A stretch of 64,000 bases of DNA from positions 806,001 to 870,000 of the forward strand of contig NZ_CP056087.1 in NCBI RefSeq assembly GCF_001839655.2, written 5' to 3'. The DNA comes from Pseudomonas argentinensis. Its GTDB lineage: Bacteria > Pseudomonadota > Gammaproteobacteria > Pseudomonadales > Pseudomonadaceae. The notes under the pieces are model-generated. The model saw only the letters and a program-made list of their open reading frames with translations, did no database searches and had not been told where the DNA came from. Positions 43,701-51,321 of the stretch are shown here, in pieces; the first letter of the stretch is position 1, and the number at the start of each line of letters is the position of its first letter. A program made the translations under genes and the position numbers.

Positions 43701-44758
43701 CCATCGCTGTCGAACTGGCGCCAGGTGGTGTTGCCGCCGCGCGGATCCTCGATGTAAGGGGTGATGCGGTGGCCGCTCTCCATCGACGCCTTGGCCTCGA
43801 TGGCCTTGACCAGCTTGTAGATGTCACTGTCCTTGCCGACCTTGCCGTCGTCGATGAGCTTCTTGTACTTGTCGAGCAGGTTCTTGGTGGCCAGCTCGAC
43901 CACCGTCATCTCTTCCTTGTCGTCCTTGTTGGCCTTCTCGCCGCTGCTCTGGCCGAGCAGGTCCAGTTTATCGAGGTCGGGCAGGTCGTATTTTTCACGC
44001 AGTTTCTGGATCGAGTCGCCGCCCTTGACGTGATCGCTCCACATCCCCGCCACACGGTCATACATCGCCTTGTTTTCGTGCTGGGACACGACGTACTTCT
44101 TGCCGTCCTTGGTTTCGAACTGGATGACGCCATTGCCGAATTCCTCCGGGCCACCCCAGACGGCAATATCATGTTCGGCCACATAGGTATCGGCGCCGGC
44201 GACCTCGCGCCCGTCGGCGACGCGCTGTTCGAGGGTGTAGCGCGACAGGCCGATCTGCTGCACCTCCAGGAACAGCTCCGGGGTGAGGGCCTTGGACACG
44301 GTGACCGTCTCACCGTCCGCGGTGACATAGGTGATCACCTCGGCATCTTCCAGGTTGCCCTGCCATTTGAACTGGGTGTAGTCGCCCCAGTCCTGCACCT
44401 CGGTATTGCGGTCGGCGATGACGTGCTCGTCGCCCATCGCCGCGACTACCTGGGCCTTCTGCTCGGGAGCCTGGTTGAGGGCGTGCAGGTTGACCAGGAA
44501 CTTGTACAGTTCCGGATTCACCGAGCGCTCGACCACCACGCCCTGGCCATCGAGCTCGTAACGGATCTTGCCATCCCTGGGCGCATCGACCCGGGTCTTG
44601 TCCACCGGCGGCCACTGTTCGTTATCGGTGGCGGTGCGATCCTGCTTGGGCTTGGTATTGCTCTTGGCCTTCAGGCTAAGGCGCATGATGTTGTCGAAAC
44701 GCAGACTGTCGGCGCCGCTCTGTTCGTCGGGGCCTTTGCTCAGGGGTTTCACGCTCAC
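40760..44758 (-). CDS. Giant HrpF/NolX-like candidate translocator, paralog C (1332 aa)
   Basis: 1332 residues from a GTG start (VSVKPLSKGPDEQSGADSLR). It has the same plan as the other giants: N-terminal repeats (LDGQGVVVERSVNPELYKFL; TADGETVTVSKALTPELFLE; TKDGKKYVVSQHENKAMYDR), helical middle (LVKAIEAKASMESGHR), LAIAKDFITF...LGLSKTLPEIWGK, then hydrophobic Gly/Ala stretches (about 940-1035). The tail carries two tandem 95-residue EF-hand-like modules (RERWDAWNGKDAIVSRDDLD), whose DNA is identical over 92 bases (40974-41065 and 41259-41350). It stands alone between the carnitine operon and gbcA. Confidence 0.72.
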   Translation of the reverse strand: MSVKPLSKGPDEQSGADSLRFDNIMRLSLKAKSNTKPKQDRTATDNEQWPPVDKTRVDAPRDGKIRYELDGQGVVVERSVNPELYKFLVNLHALNQAPEQKAQVVAAMGDEHVIADRNTEVQDWGDYTQFKWQGNLEDAEVITYVTADGETVTVSKALTPELFLEVQQIGLSRYTLEQRVADGREVAGADTYVAEHDIAVWGGPEEFGNGVIQFETKDGKKYVVSQHENKAMYDRVAGMWSDHVKGGDSIQKLREKYDLPDLDKLDLLGQSSGEKANKDDKEEMTVVELATKNLLDKYKKLIDDGKVGKDSDIYKLVKAIEAKASMESGHRITPYIEDPRGGNTTWRQFDSDGETLSTEDMQDILNGNSVDELLSEMFTNGNGEKDKIGKEYQAELDSAIEKISGEDKTKLADQLYNTLTSLDFVRYLADMKAQGLASEGQAEVARLASSLELLDPERARQAESALKQNGILVEIDTLVGDPGAIPDEYKELAYKDMGALIKTVLKSADIPRRVQDSIEKFYNELLNDKTKMADFAKLSEQLNNGTITQADFNKELETKYIPAEVSKDDFTRAIGTLNQYGVLGTISAFGSLGGAIYMLSAKNGQLSDEPLERLAIAKDFITFLSGGAQFEKTGIFDLFTKTNTAELLGLSKTLPEIWGKENGTLGKKIEGFLRDRGISGIPEAAQSRANSMIELGSLNGGGGGSVLDQVRLSAEAAGIGPLDDAATRALLDDIVQRAGGNPPDDYSRYNSLNQLADEQNLVITEDTINQSIAERQAGAGLGQVPDDASVREFADFLEDAANRPLPPSITSSGYSTYTDAVSTIYEDAVEYFEERNITPPSRESVERVVNERIEESGRSVPGANDPFDGDLRLDGDSINQMFEHDNRTPPAAEVIDDAVDRLNDTVRNSSAPSIVDAETINNALGGADTPSIKPGLAAKIGGTLTKVLGVAPDILSVADIVMGGFTIKDAIANNSDLGKAAGALQIISGVAGTTAGVIGTAGLFASIGALAGATGPLFLITAGLGLIGGIIGIFVDHEKKQKATDKEGQWFKDLAELGLTQEDWGDKLEYARYSFYEYDGRDAPAGQSIYDYQKDEWEHFKETPQEGGSSINRLDDDKHMAKYDKAFYEENREVIHTIRERWDAWNGKDAIVSRDDLDKISKGDGSEEEKAAAKFLLNNSEFWEQLDTQWGKGGQDGKVSTNDLNTWLKMVGAHQEDYGRAYYDEHKGIIETIRERWDAWNGKDAIVSRDDLDKISKGDGSDAEKEAARFLLDNPGFFDQLDNLGKNDRRDGKISTADLDTWLKAIGLEKTDKSELTYNPNDDTPAWRQMRF
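40974..41350 (-). repeat. 285-bp tandem duplication inside paralog C
   Basis: The 92 bases at 40974-41065 and 41259-41350 are identical, 285 bases (95 codons) apart. The in-frame duplication doubles the EF-hand-like module. The flanking parts of each unit are diverged, so the identical core suggests gene conversion or strong constraint. Confidence 0.9.
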
Positions 44759-44820
44759 GGTAGATTCCTCGCCAAGGGAACGGGTGGCCTACTCGCGTCG
44801 CTGGCAATACCGCGTGTGCG

Positions 44821-44849
44821 TCTGTGGGCCGGGGCGATTCGATTGTTCC
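44821..44849 (-). promoter_or_regulatory. HrpL-box-like sequence upstream of paralog C
   Basis: On the minus strand GGAACA and CCACAGA are separated by 16 bases, close to the hrp-box consensus GGAACC-N15/16-CCACNNA. It sits 63-91 bases before the start codon. No hrpL gene is in the window and the other two giant genes lack such a box, so this may be chance. Confidence 0.25.
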
Positions 44850-44856
44850 GCTTAGT

Positions 44857-44875
44857 GGCGTGAAATGCTGTGAAA
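44857..44875 (-). promoter_or_regulatory. Shared 19-bp motif upstream of giant paralog C
   Basis: On the minus strand TTTCACAGCATTTCACGCC is formed by two 10-bp-spaced TTTCAC units, about 100-118 bases before the start. It matches the element before paralog B at 16 of 19 bases and that before paralog A at 15 of 19. Confidence 0.5.
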
Positions 44876-44906
44876 CATCCCCTCTACATGGCGAACGGCC
44901 AAGAAA

Positions 44907-44936
44907 AAGCCCCGCAGGCCAGGGCCAGCGGGGCTT
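44907..44936 (-). terminator. Rho-independent terminator of gbcA
   Basis: On the minus strand a 9-bp perfect stem AAGCCCCGC/GCGGGGCTT with a 12-base loop is followed by TTTTTCTT. It lies about 50 bases beyond the gbcA stop and insulates gbcA from paralog C. Confidence 0.9.
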
Positions 44937-44986
44937 AGGGTGTCGGGCGTTCGGCGGCGAATGCTAGCCGTGCCGCCACATGCCAC

Positions 44987-46279
44987 TCACTGGGTCTTCA
45001 CGTCGCGCAGATAGGGCGCCGGGGCGGCGCCCAGGTTGCTGAGCATGCGCTCGCTGTACCAGTCGATGAAGTTGACCACGCCGAACTCGTAGGTTTTCGA
45101 GTAGGGGCCGGGCTGGTAGGCGGTGGAGTTGATGCCACGCTGGTTTTCCTCGGCCAGGCGACGATCCTGGTCGTTGGTGGCGTCCCAGACTTCGCGCAGG
45201 CGGGGGACGTCGTAATCCTCGCCTTCCACAGCGTCCTTGCGCACCAGCCACTTGGTGGTGACCATGGTCTCCTGGGCGCTGATCGGCCACACGGTGAACA
45301 CGATCAGGTGGTCGCCCATGCAGTGGTTCCAGGAGTGGGGCAGGTGCAGGATGCGCATCGAGCCCAGGTCCGGATTCTGGATGCGGCCCATCAGCTTCTT
45401 GCAGCCCTGCTTGCCGTCCATGGTCATGGACACGGTGCCCTTGAGCAGCGGCATGCGCACGATACGGTTGCGCAGGCCGAAGCCGGCGTGCAGGTAGGGG
45501 ATTTTCTCGGCTTCCCACTTGGCGGCGGATTCGGCCACGTGGTCCTTGAACGACTGGGTCGCGCGGGGATCGTTGGTGTCGTCCCACTCCAGCAGGGTGT
45601 TGAGCAGTTCCGGGTGCGAACCGTTGCAGTGGTAGCACTCGCGGTTGTTCTCCAGCACCAGCTTCCAGTTGGCCTTTTCCATCAGGGTGGTCTGCACCGC
45701 CACCTTGGCGTTCTCCATGTCGTAGGGTTCCATGTAGTGCGCCAGGGTGGCGAGGAACTCGTCGATGGCCGGTGGGTTCTCGGCCAGGGAGATGAAGATG
45801 TAGCCGCCGGCGGTCTTGCAGTTCACCGGCTTGAGATTGTAGTCGGCCAGGTTGAAGTCGCTGCCCATCTCGGTGCCGGCGAACAGCAGGCGGCCATCCA
45901 CTTCGTAGGTCCACTGATGGTAGGGGCAGACCAGCTTGGCGACCTTGCCCTTTTCGCTGGTGCACAGGCGCGAGCCGCGGTGGCGACAGACGTTGTGGAA
46001 GGCGTGTACGACGCCCTCGGCGCCGCGGATGACGATGATCGGGTTGTTGCCGATCTGCAGGGTCAGGTAGTTGCCCTTGGCGGGAATCTCGCAGGTCATG
46101 CCGGCGATCAGCCACTCCTTGTGGAAGATCTCCTGCATGTCGAGCTGGAACACCCGTTCGTCGTTGTAGAACGGCTGCGGCAGGGAAAAGGTGCGCTCGC
46201 GGTTCTGCAGCATCTCGGCGGCGGCGGCGCGGGCCGGTTCCAGCGGGTCGCCAAGGCTCAGCGTAGAGGTGACGGTCAT
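44987..46279 (-). CDS. gbcA: GbcA, Rieske oxygenase of glycine betaine demethylation
   Basis: 430 residues from the ATG at 46279 (GAGGAG upstream). The Rieske 2Fe-2S ligands are C98-x-H100 and C118-xx-H121 (VCRHRG and CPYHQW). Mononuclear iron ligands are in ENNRECYHCNGSH (H217, H222). It removes one methyl of glycine betaine as formaldehyde, giving dimethylglycine, with electrons from GbcB. It is transcribed away from gbcB over a shared 354-base promoter region. Confidence 0.96.
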   Translation of the reverse strand: MTVTSTLSLGDPLEPARAAAAEMLQNRERTFSLPQPFYNDERVFQLDMQEIFHKEWLIAGMTCEIPAKGNYLTLQIGNNPIIVIRGAEGVVHAFHNVCRHRGSRLCTSEKGKVAKLVCPYHQWTYEVDGRLLFAGTEMGSDFNLADYNLKPVNCKTAGGYIFISLAENPPAIDEFLATLAHYMEPYDMENAKVAVQTTLMEKANWKLVLENNRECYHCNGSHPELLNTLLEWDDTNDPRATQSFKDHVAESAAKWEAEKIPYLHAGFGLRNRIVRMPLLKGTVSMTMDGKQGCKKLMGRIQNPDLGSMRILHLPHSWNHCMGDHLIVFTVWPISAQETMVTTKWLVRKDAVEGEDYDVPRLREVWDATNDQDRRLAEENQRGINSTAYQPGPYSKTYEFGVVNFIDWYSERMLSNLGAAPAPYLRDVKTQ

Positions 46280-46633
46280 CGGGAAACTCCTCGTGGCGGG
46301 CGCGGTGCGGCCGCTATGAATTAGGCTGGTGCGGTTGACGCAAGGTGGCGTCGCCTGGCCCGGATCGCCTGCCGAGTGGCGCATTGCTCAGGGGCTGCGG
46401 CGGACGCTCTTATCCTGTTCGGCTTGGGGGCGAGTGTGGAGCCCGGCGCGGGGCGAACCTTATCCATGGGCGACATGGCCGAATCATTTCCCGACTGGGT
46501 ACGCCAGTGTCTACGGGGCAGGTCGCGGTGAGCATGCCGATGTCGCTGGCAGGTAAATGAGCGCCACAGGCGTTGCGCACAATCGCGGCAAAGAATGGGC
46601 CGGTGAGCGGCCTGCGTGCGCGAGAGAACCGAC
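46280..46633. promoter_or_regulatory. gbcA-gbcB divergent promoter region
   Basis: No gene is seen. TGTCGC elements occur on the plus strand near 46550 and, inverted as GCGACA, near 46470, similar to ones upstream of glyA (near 51359) and in the 9722-10146 region. GbdR activates both genes in P. aeruginosa, so these are candidate GbdR contact sites, by inference only. Confidence 0.4.
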
Positions 46634-47734
46634 ATGTCGAACGACTTCCTCTATCCCGTCACCACCCAGACCTGGAGCAACGGCCGCCATGTGGTGCGCT
46701 GCGTCAAGGTCATCCAGGAAACATGGGACGTCCGCACCTTCTGCTTCATGGCCGACCAGCCGGTGCTGTTCTTCTTCAAGCCGGGGCAGTTCGTTACTCT
46801 GGAGCTGGAGATCGATGGCCTTCCGGTGATGCGCTCCTACACCATCTCCAGTTCGCCGTCGGTGCCCTACAGCTTTTCCATCACCATCAAGCGGGTGCCG
46901 GGGGGCAAGGTCTCCAACTGGCTGCACGACAACCTGAGCGAAGGCCAGGAGCTGGCGGTGCATGGCCCGGTGGGGCTGTTCAACGCCATCGATTTCCCGG
47001 CCGACAAGGTGCTGTTTCTCAGCGGCGGTGTGGGCATCACCCCGGTGATGTCGATGGCGCGCTGGTTCTACGACACCAACGCCAACGTCGACATGGTGTT
47101 CGTGCACAGCGCCCGTTCGCCAAAGGACATCATCTACCAGCGCGAGCTGGAGCACATGGCCGCGCGAATCAACAACTTCAATCTGCATGTGATCTGCGAG
47201 AAGCACGGCCTGGGCGAGTCCTGGTCGGGCTACCGCGGCTACCTCAACCAGCCGATGCTGGAGCTGATGGCGCCGGACTACCTGGAGCGGGAAATCTTCT
47301 GCTGCGGACCCACGCCGTACATGAGCGCGGTCAAGCGCCTGCTCGAAGCCAAGGGCTTCGACATGAGCCGTTACCACGAGGAGGCCTTCGGCCCGGTGCC
47401 GGCCGACGTGCGCGAGGATGTCAAGGAACTCGCCGAGCTGGCCGCCGACGCCCCCGAGGTACCGGCGGCCGAGCGCAACCAGGTGGTCTTCACCAGCACC
47501 GGCAAGAGCATCCAGGTCGGCCCGGGCGAAACCGTGCATGCCGCCGCGGCCAAGCTTGGCCTGCATATCCCCAAGGCGTGCGGCATGGGCATCTGCGGTA
47601 CCTGCAAGGTGCTCAAGACCGCAGGCGACGTGGATATGGAGCACAACGGCGGGATCACCGACGAAGACGTGGCCGAAGGCTACATTCTGTCCTGCTGCAG
47701 CGTGCCGCGTAATGACGTGAGCATCGACTACTGA
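46634..47734 (+). CDS. gbcB: GbcB, ferredoxin reductase of the betaine oxygenase
   Basis: 366 residues. A ferredoxin-reductase FAD domain (MRSYTISSSPS) and NAD domain (LFLSGGVGITPVMSMARWFY; FCCGPTPYM) precede a C-terminal plant-type 2Fe-2S ferredoxin (CGMGICGTCKVL ... ILSCCSVP). It feeds electrons from NADH to GbcA. The ATG at 46634 begins the conserved MSNDFLYPVTTQTW block; the GTG six codons earlier is less likely. Ribosome site is weak (GAGAG). Confidence 0.95.
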   Translation: MSNDFLYPVTTQTWSNGRHVVRCVKVIQETWDVRTFCFMADQPVLFFFKPGQFVTLELEIDGLPVMRSYTISSSPSVPYSFSITIKRVPGGKVSNWLHDNLSEGQELAVHGPVGLFNAIDFPADKVLFLSGGVGITPVMSMARWFYDTNANVDMVFVHSARSPKDIIYQRELEHMAARINNFNLHVICEKHGLGESWSGYRGYLNQPMLELMAPDYLEREIFCCGPTPYMSAVKRLLEAKGFDMSRYHEEAFGPVPADVREDVKELAELAADAPEVPAAERNQVVFTSTGKSIQVGPGETVHAAAAKLGLHIPKACGMGICGTCKVLKTAGDVDMEHNGGITDEDVAEGYILSCCSVPRNDVSIDY

Positions 47735-47768
47735 CGTCTGCAGGCGCTGATCGAAATTCGATCAGTTC

Positions 47769-47799
47769 GCCACGGCGCCCGCCCTTCGGGCGCTGTGGC
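47769..47799 (+). terminator. Strong hairpin after gbcB
   Basis: GCCACGGCGCCCG pairs with CGGGCGCTGTGGC around a five-base loop, 35 bases past the gbcB stop. A perfect small palindrome CTGATCGAAATTCGATCAG precedes it at 47749-47767. No T-run follows, so it may protect the mRNA end rather than terminate by itself. Confidence 0.55.
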
Positions 47800-48940
47800 A
47801 GATGCCCAACAGTTTATCCACAACTAAACGCACGATAAGTGTGGGCAACGCCAGCGTCTGCATGTCGATGCCGATCTCTCTGCCGCCCCGGTGCTACGGG
47901 ATCGAGCAGCCTGCCGCTGGTAGCAGGGTTCGCAGCCGATTCAGGCAGAGTTATACAAGCTATCCACAGTTCTATGCACAGGCGGGTGTGCATTTTTGAC
48001 GCGGTGATGGCGCCTGGCTTCTACAAACGGCTGTACGATTTATGATCGATGGGCTGAAGGCTGCGAATTTACTGGGTTTCAGCGTTATGGCGACAGCTTT
48101 TGCACAGCTTGATCCACGGCGTCTGGGGGAAAGTCCGCGCAGGGTTGTTCAATAGCGCCTTCGAGCACTTATCGATTCATGCTCCAGGCCCAGCCCTATT
48201 GGGCCATGATCAATAATTGACCATTACCGTGCGGGGCTCATGAATGCTGGCCTGCAGCGGTGGCTGAACATGTTATGCACAGTTAAGTGCACAGCTTCTG
48301 TGTGTAGATACTCGCTAACCGATCGATATCGATCATTTTTTCAGCGCTACGCCATAACCCCCGTACGGCAAGGCCTGCAGCGATATACCTACACCTTATC
48401 CACGTCACCATCCCCGCCTTGTGGGGATGGATTTCCACAGGCCTCTTATCGCCGTTTGGGATTGCTGTGGATGGGGCAGCCCTTTATGCGCTGATCACAA
48501 AATGATCGCTACGCTGAAGCCCATTGCCTGTAAGGCTTGTAGCGACATATGCACAGCTTGTGAGCACTCCGCTGCACAGCAGTTGTGCGTAAGCCGGCAG
48601 CAACCTATTGAAATAGAGCGTTTTTTGTACGAATCCCTAGGGCCTTTGCAGGCTCTGGGCTGCAGCCATATGCCGACAGCTTGTACACAAGCTCGTCCAC
48701 GTCATCTGGGGATTGGTCCGCTGTTTATCCAAAGTTGGGCCATCGGCTGTCTGTGAATACCCGCAGCAGGGGAAGCTGAAAGGAGGGTGAAATGCTTCTA
48801 ACGACCGACTTGCAGAGCCAGGCGTCGAGTTATCCACAGGTTGGCGAGCAGGGCAGGGGAGAGGGGCGAGTCGCGGGCGAGGAGTGGATCAGATCGAGAC
48901 CTGATCCACCGTCGCTCGGTATCTGCCGTACAGGTTGCCG
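47800..48940. other. 1.1-kb gene-free region rich in DnaA-box-like sites and degenerate repeats
   Basis: No convincing gene is found in any frame. TTWTNCACA matches occur at 47814 (TTATCCACA), 48098 (TTTTGCACA), 48273 (TTATGCACA) and 48830 (TTATCCACA). Many more with one mismatch lie near 47960, 48396, 48545, 48670 and 48724. Two blocks of about 45 bases are clearly related: one near 48085 (GCGACAGCTTTTGCACAGCT) and one near 48671 (CCGACAGCTTGTACACAAGC), both continuing to a TCCACG-containing stretch and CTGGGG. Several GATCGAT palindromes are also present. It looks like a decayed or specialised protein-binding region. Confidence 0.6.
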
Positions 48941-49978
48941 TCAGGACATCACCTGGCGAATATCCGCAGCCAGCTGACGCACCCGGGCTTCGTCGGTGTC
49001 CCACGAGCACATGAAGCGTGCGCCGCCGGCACCGATAAAGGTATAGAAGCGCCAGCCGCGGGCGGTGAGGGCGGCGATGGCCGGTTCGGACATCTGCAGG
49101 AACACGCCGTTGGCCTCCACCGGGAACATCAGGCTCACGCCCGGTACGTCTTCCACCAGCCTGGCGAGCAGTTGGGCGCAGGCGTTGGCGTGGTTGGCGT
49201 AGCGCAGCCAGGCATCGTCCTGCAGGATGCCCACCCAGGGCGCCGACAGGTAACGCATCTTCGAGGCCAGTTGGCCGGCCTGCTTGCAGCGGTAGTCGAA
49301 GTCTTCGGCCAGGTCGCGGTTGAAGAACAGGATCGCCTCGCCGACGGCCATGCCGTTCTTGGTGCCGCCAAAGCACAGCACGTCGACGCCGGCCTTCCAG
49401 GTCAGCTCGGCCGGGCTGCAGCCGAGAAAGGCGCAGGCGTTGGAGAAGCGCGCGCCGTCCATGTGCAGGTTGAGGCCCAGTTCGTCACAGGTCCGGCTGA
49501 TCGCCTGGATTTCCTCGGGGCGGTAGACGGTGCCGACTTCGGTGGCCTGGGTCAGGGTGACCACCCGCGGCTTGGGGAAGTGGATGTCCTTGCGCTTGAG
49601 GGCGATCTCGCGGATCGAGGCGGGCGTCAGCTTGCCCTGCTCGGTGCGTGCGGTCAGCAACTTGGAGCCGTTGGAGAAGAACTCCGGCGCGCCGCATTCG
49701 TCGGTCTCGACGTGGGCGGTCTCCGAGCAGATCACGCTGTGGTAGCTCTGGCACAACGAAGCCAGGGCCAGGGAGTTGGCGGCGGTACCGTTGAAGGCGA
49801 AGAACACGTCGCAGTCGGTCTCGAACAGGCTGCGGAAATGGTCGGCGGCGCGGGCCGTCCATTCGTCATCGCCGTAGGCACGCTGGTGGCCCTGGTTGGC
49901 CTCGGCCATGGCTTGCCAGGCTTCGGGGCAGATGCCCGAGTAGTTGTCGCTGGCGAATTGCTGGGCGTTGTCGGGCAT
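48941..49978 (-). CDS. ltaA: LtaA, low-specificity L-threonine aldolase
   Basis: 345 residues, PLP fold type I. The Schiff-base lysine is K207 in CFGGTKNGMAVGEA, and the conserved LHMDGARFSNA block lies before it. It interconverts threonine or allo-threonine with glycine and acetaldehyde. The ATG at 49978 (AAGGA upstream) starts at the conserved MPDNAQQFASDNYSG; an upstream ATG would add 37 unlikely residues. It is near glyA and sox as in P. aeruginosa, providing a link to glycine metabolism. Confidence 0.93.
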   Translation of the reverse strand: MPDNAQQFASDNYSGICPEAWQAMAEANQGHQRAYGDDEWTARAADHFRSLFETDCDVFFAFNGTAANSLALASLCQSYHSVICSETAHVETDECGAPEFFSNGSKLLTARTEQGKLTPASIREIALKRKDIHFPKPRVVTLTQATEVGTVYRPEEIQAISRTCDELGLNLHMDGARFSNACAFLGCSPAELTWKAGVDVLCFGGTKNGMAVGEAILFFNRDLAEDFDYRCKQAGQLASKMRYLSAPWVGILQDDAWLRYANHANACAQLLARLVEDVPGVSLMFPVEANGVFLQMSEPAIAALTARGWRFYTFIGAGGARFMCSWDTDEARVRQLAADIRQVMS

Positions 49979-50191
49979 CGAAAAGTCCTTGTCTGCGTCG
50001 CCCTGGTACGGGCGTATGCCGATACTGTATCCCGCCGCACCGGTGCATAGAACTCGCCGGGGCGACATATTGTTCTGTCGACCTGCCACCCTGGCGGCGC
50101 CCCATTAATTCTGAACTCGCGGGCGCCGATGGGCTCACAAAACAGAGAGTTCACTCAAGGACTCGCCGATCCCCAGCTACAGGAGCCCACC

Positions 50192-50491
50192 ATGAGCTAC
50201 CGTCATCTGATCGCACTGTTCGCACCGCTTGCCTTCGCCCTGCCAGCCGTGGCCGCCGAGCAATGGTCGCCGGAAGCCAAGTCGACCTTCGTTCAGGAGT
50301 GCGTGAAGGGCGCTCAGTCCGGCCATTCGCAGGAAAAGCTGACCGCCTTCTGTGATTGCGCAGCGACCAAGGTCAGCCAGGAGTTCAGCGAGGCGGAAAT
50401 GGCCGAGATGAGCAAGCAGGTTCCGCCGGATGCCGCCCTGCAGAAGCGTCTGGTCACGGCCTCGAGCAGCTGCAACGCGAAGCTGCAATAA
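50192..50491 (+). CDS. Small exported protein of unknown function (99 aa)
   Basis: A signal peptide (MSYRHLIALFAPLAFALPAVAA) is followed by a 77-residue mature domain with four cysteines: C, CxC and a final C (VQECVKG, FCDCAAT, SSSCNAKLQ). Probably a disulfide-stabilised periplasmic helical protein. AGGAG precedes the ATG. It has its own strong terminator. Function not recognised. Confidence 0.75.
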   Translation: MSYRHLIALFAPLAFALPAVAAEQWSPEAKSTFVQECVKGAQSGHSQEKLTAFCDCAATKVSQEFSEAEMAEMSKQVPPDAALQKRLVTASSSCNAKLQ

Positions 50492-50499
50492 GTGCCTAA

Positions 50500-50532
50500 G
50501 GGCGGCGCAGTTTCTGCGCCGCCCTCTTTATT
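50500..50532 (+). terminator. Rho-independent terminator
   Basis: GGGCGGCGCAG (50500-50510) pairs perfectly with CTGCGCCGCCC (50514-50524) around a three-base loop, followed by TCTTTATTT. Confidence 0.92.
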
Positions 50533-50592
50533 TGCGCTGAGTCATTGGCAGTCTCTACCGTGAAACTCAATTTCTCAGCGTGATGCGTGCGC

Positions 50593-51321
50593 ATGCCCCC
50601 ATTCTCACCTCCACGACTCGGCCGTGATGCCGCCCTCGACCTGATCAAATGGCTGGCGCTGCTGACCATGCTGATCGATCACCTGCGCCATGCCTGGCCG
50701 TCGCTGTACTTTCTTTATGTGCCTGGGCGCCTGGCCTTCCCCTTGTTCTGCCTGGCCATCGCCGCCAATGTTGCGCGGCCAAGGGTGGGGGACGTTAGCG
50801 GCCTGTCGGTGCGCTATCTGGGCTGGCTGCTGCTGTTCGCGCTGATCTCCGAATGGCCGTACCGGCTGCTTGTGCCGACCGCCGAATCGCTCAACGTGAT
50901 GCCGACCCTGGTGCTCGGGCTGCTGATCGCCAACGCGCTACAACGCCCCGCCATCCAGGCCCGCTGGCTGGGCGCCGGGGCATTGGCGACTGCAGTGCTA
51001 GCCCATGAGTGGCTGATGTTCGGTGTGTTCGGTGCACTGTTGCCGGCAGCCTTCCTGCTGGCCCTGCGGGGGCCCCGTAGCCTGTGGCTGCTGCCGATGG
51101 TCTGCTGCCTGGCGGCCAACTACTGGGCGCCGTTCTATGTCGATGCCGCCCGTGGCGATCCCTTCGCCTGGAGCGTGCTCGGCATCTGTCTGTTCGCGCC
51201 CCTGGCGGGCCTGCTGCTGGTGCGCCGGCAGCCGCCCTTCGCGGTGCCGCCGGTACGGCGCTGGGCCTACCTGTTCTACCCCGCGCACTTTCTCGTGCTG
51301 GTGGCGCTGCGCAGCCTCTGA
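50593..51321 (+). CDS. TraX-family integral membrane protein
   Basis: About 242 residues with seven to eight membrane segments, starting ALDLIKWLALLTMLIDHLRH, which is the TraX/heparan-acetyltransferase-like signature. TraX acetylates pilin in F plasmids, but chromosomal relatives have unknown substrates. The first ATG in frame is at 50593; a GTG two codons earlier is also possible. It lies between a small exported protein gene and glyA, as a similar gene does in other pseudomonads. Confidence 0.8.
   Translation: MPPFSPPRLGRDAALDLIKWLALLTMLIDHLRHAWPSLYFLYVPGRLAFPLFCLAIAANVARPRVGDVSGLSVRYLGWLLLFALISEWPYRLLVPTAESLNVMPTLVLGLLIANALQRPAIQARWLGAGALATAVLAHEWLMFGVFGALLPAAFLLALRGPRSLWLLPMVCCLAANYWAPFYVDAARGDPFAWSVLGICLFAPLAGLLLVRRQPPFAVPPVRRWAYLFYPAHFLVLVALRSL

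Noticed and set aside
44821..44849. A true HrpL-dependent promoter for paralog C
   Set aside because: The box matches well by eye, but no hrpL is in the window and paralogs A and B and the T3SS operons have none. Kept only as a low-confidence site.
40745..44863. A 1372-residue plus-strand open frame opposite paralog C
   Set aside because: It is complementary to the giant gene, has no family resemblance and has the V/L/G/H-rich composition of a high-GC shadow frame. Similar long shadows lie opposite soxA (54667-57564), dgcA (5826-8591) and etfA/dgcB (2575-4791).
47800..48940. The chromosomal origin oriC
   Set aside because: DnaA-box-like sites are many, but no dnaA, dnaN, gyrB or rpmH lies nearby and no AT-rich unwinding element is visible.
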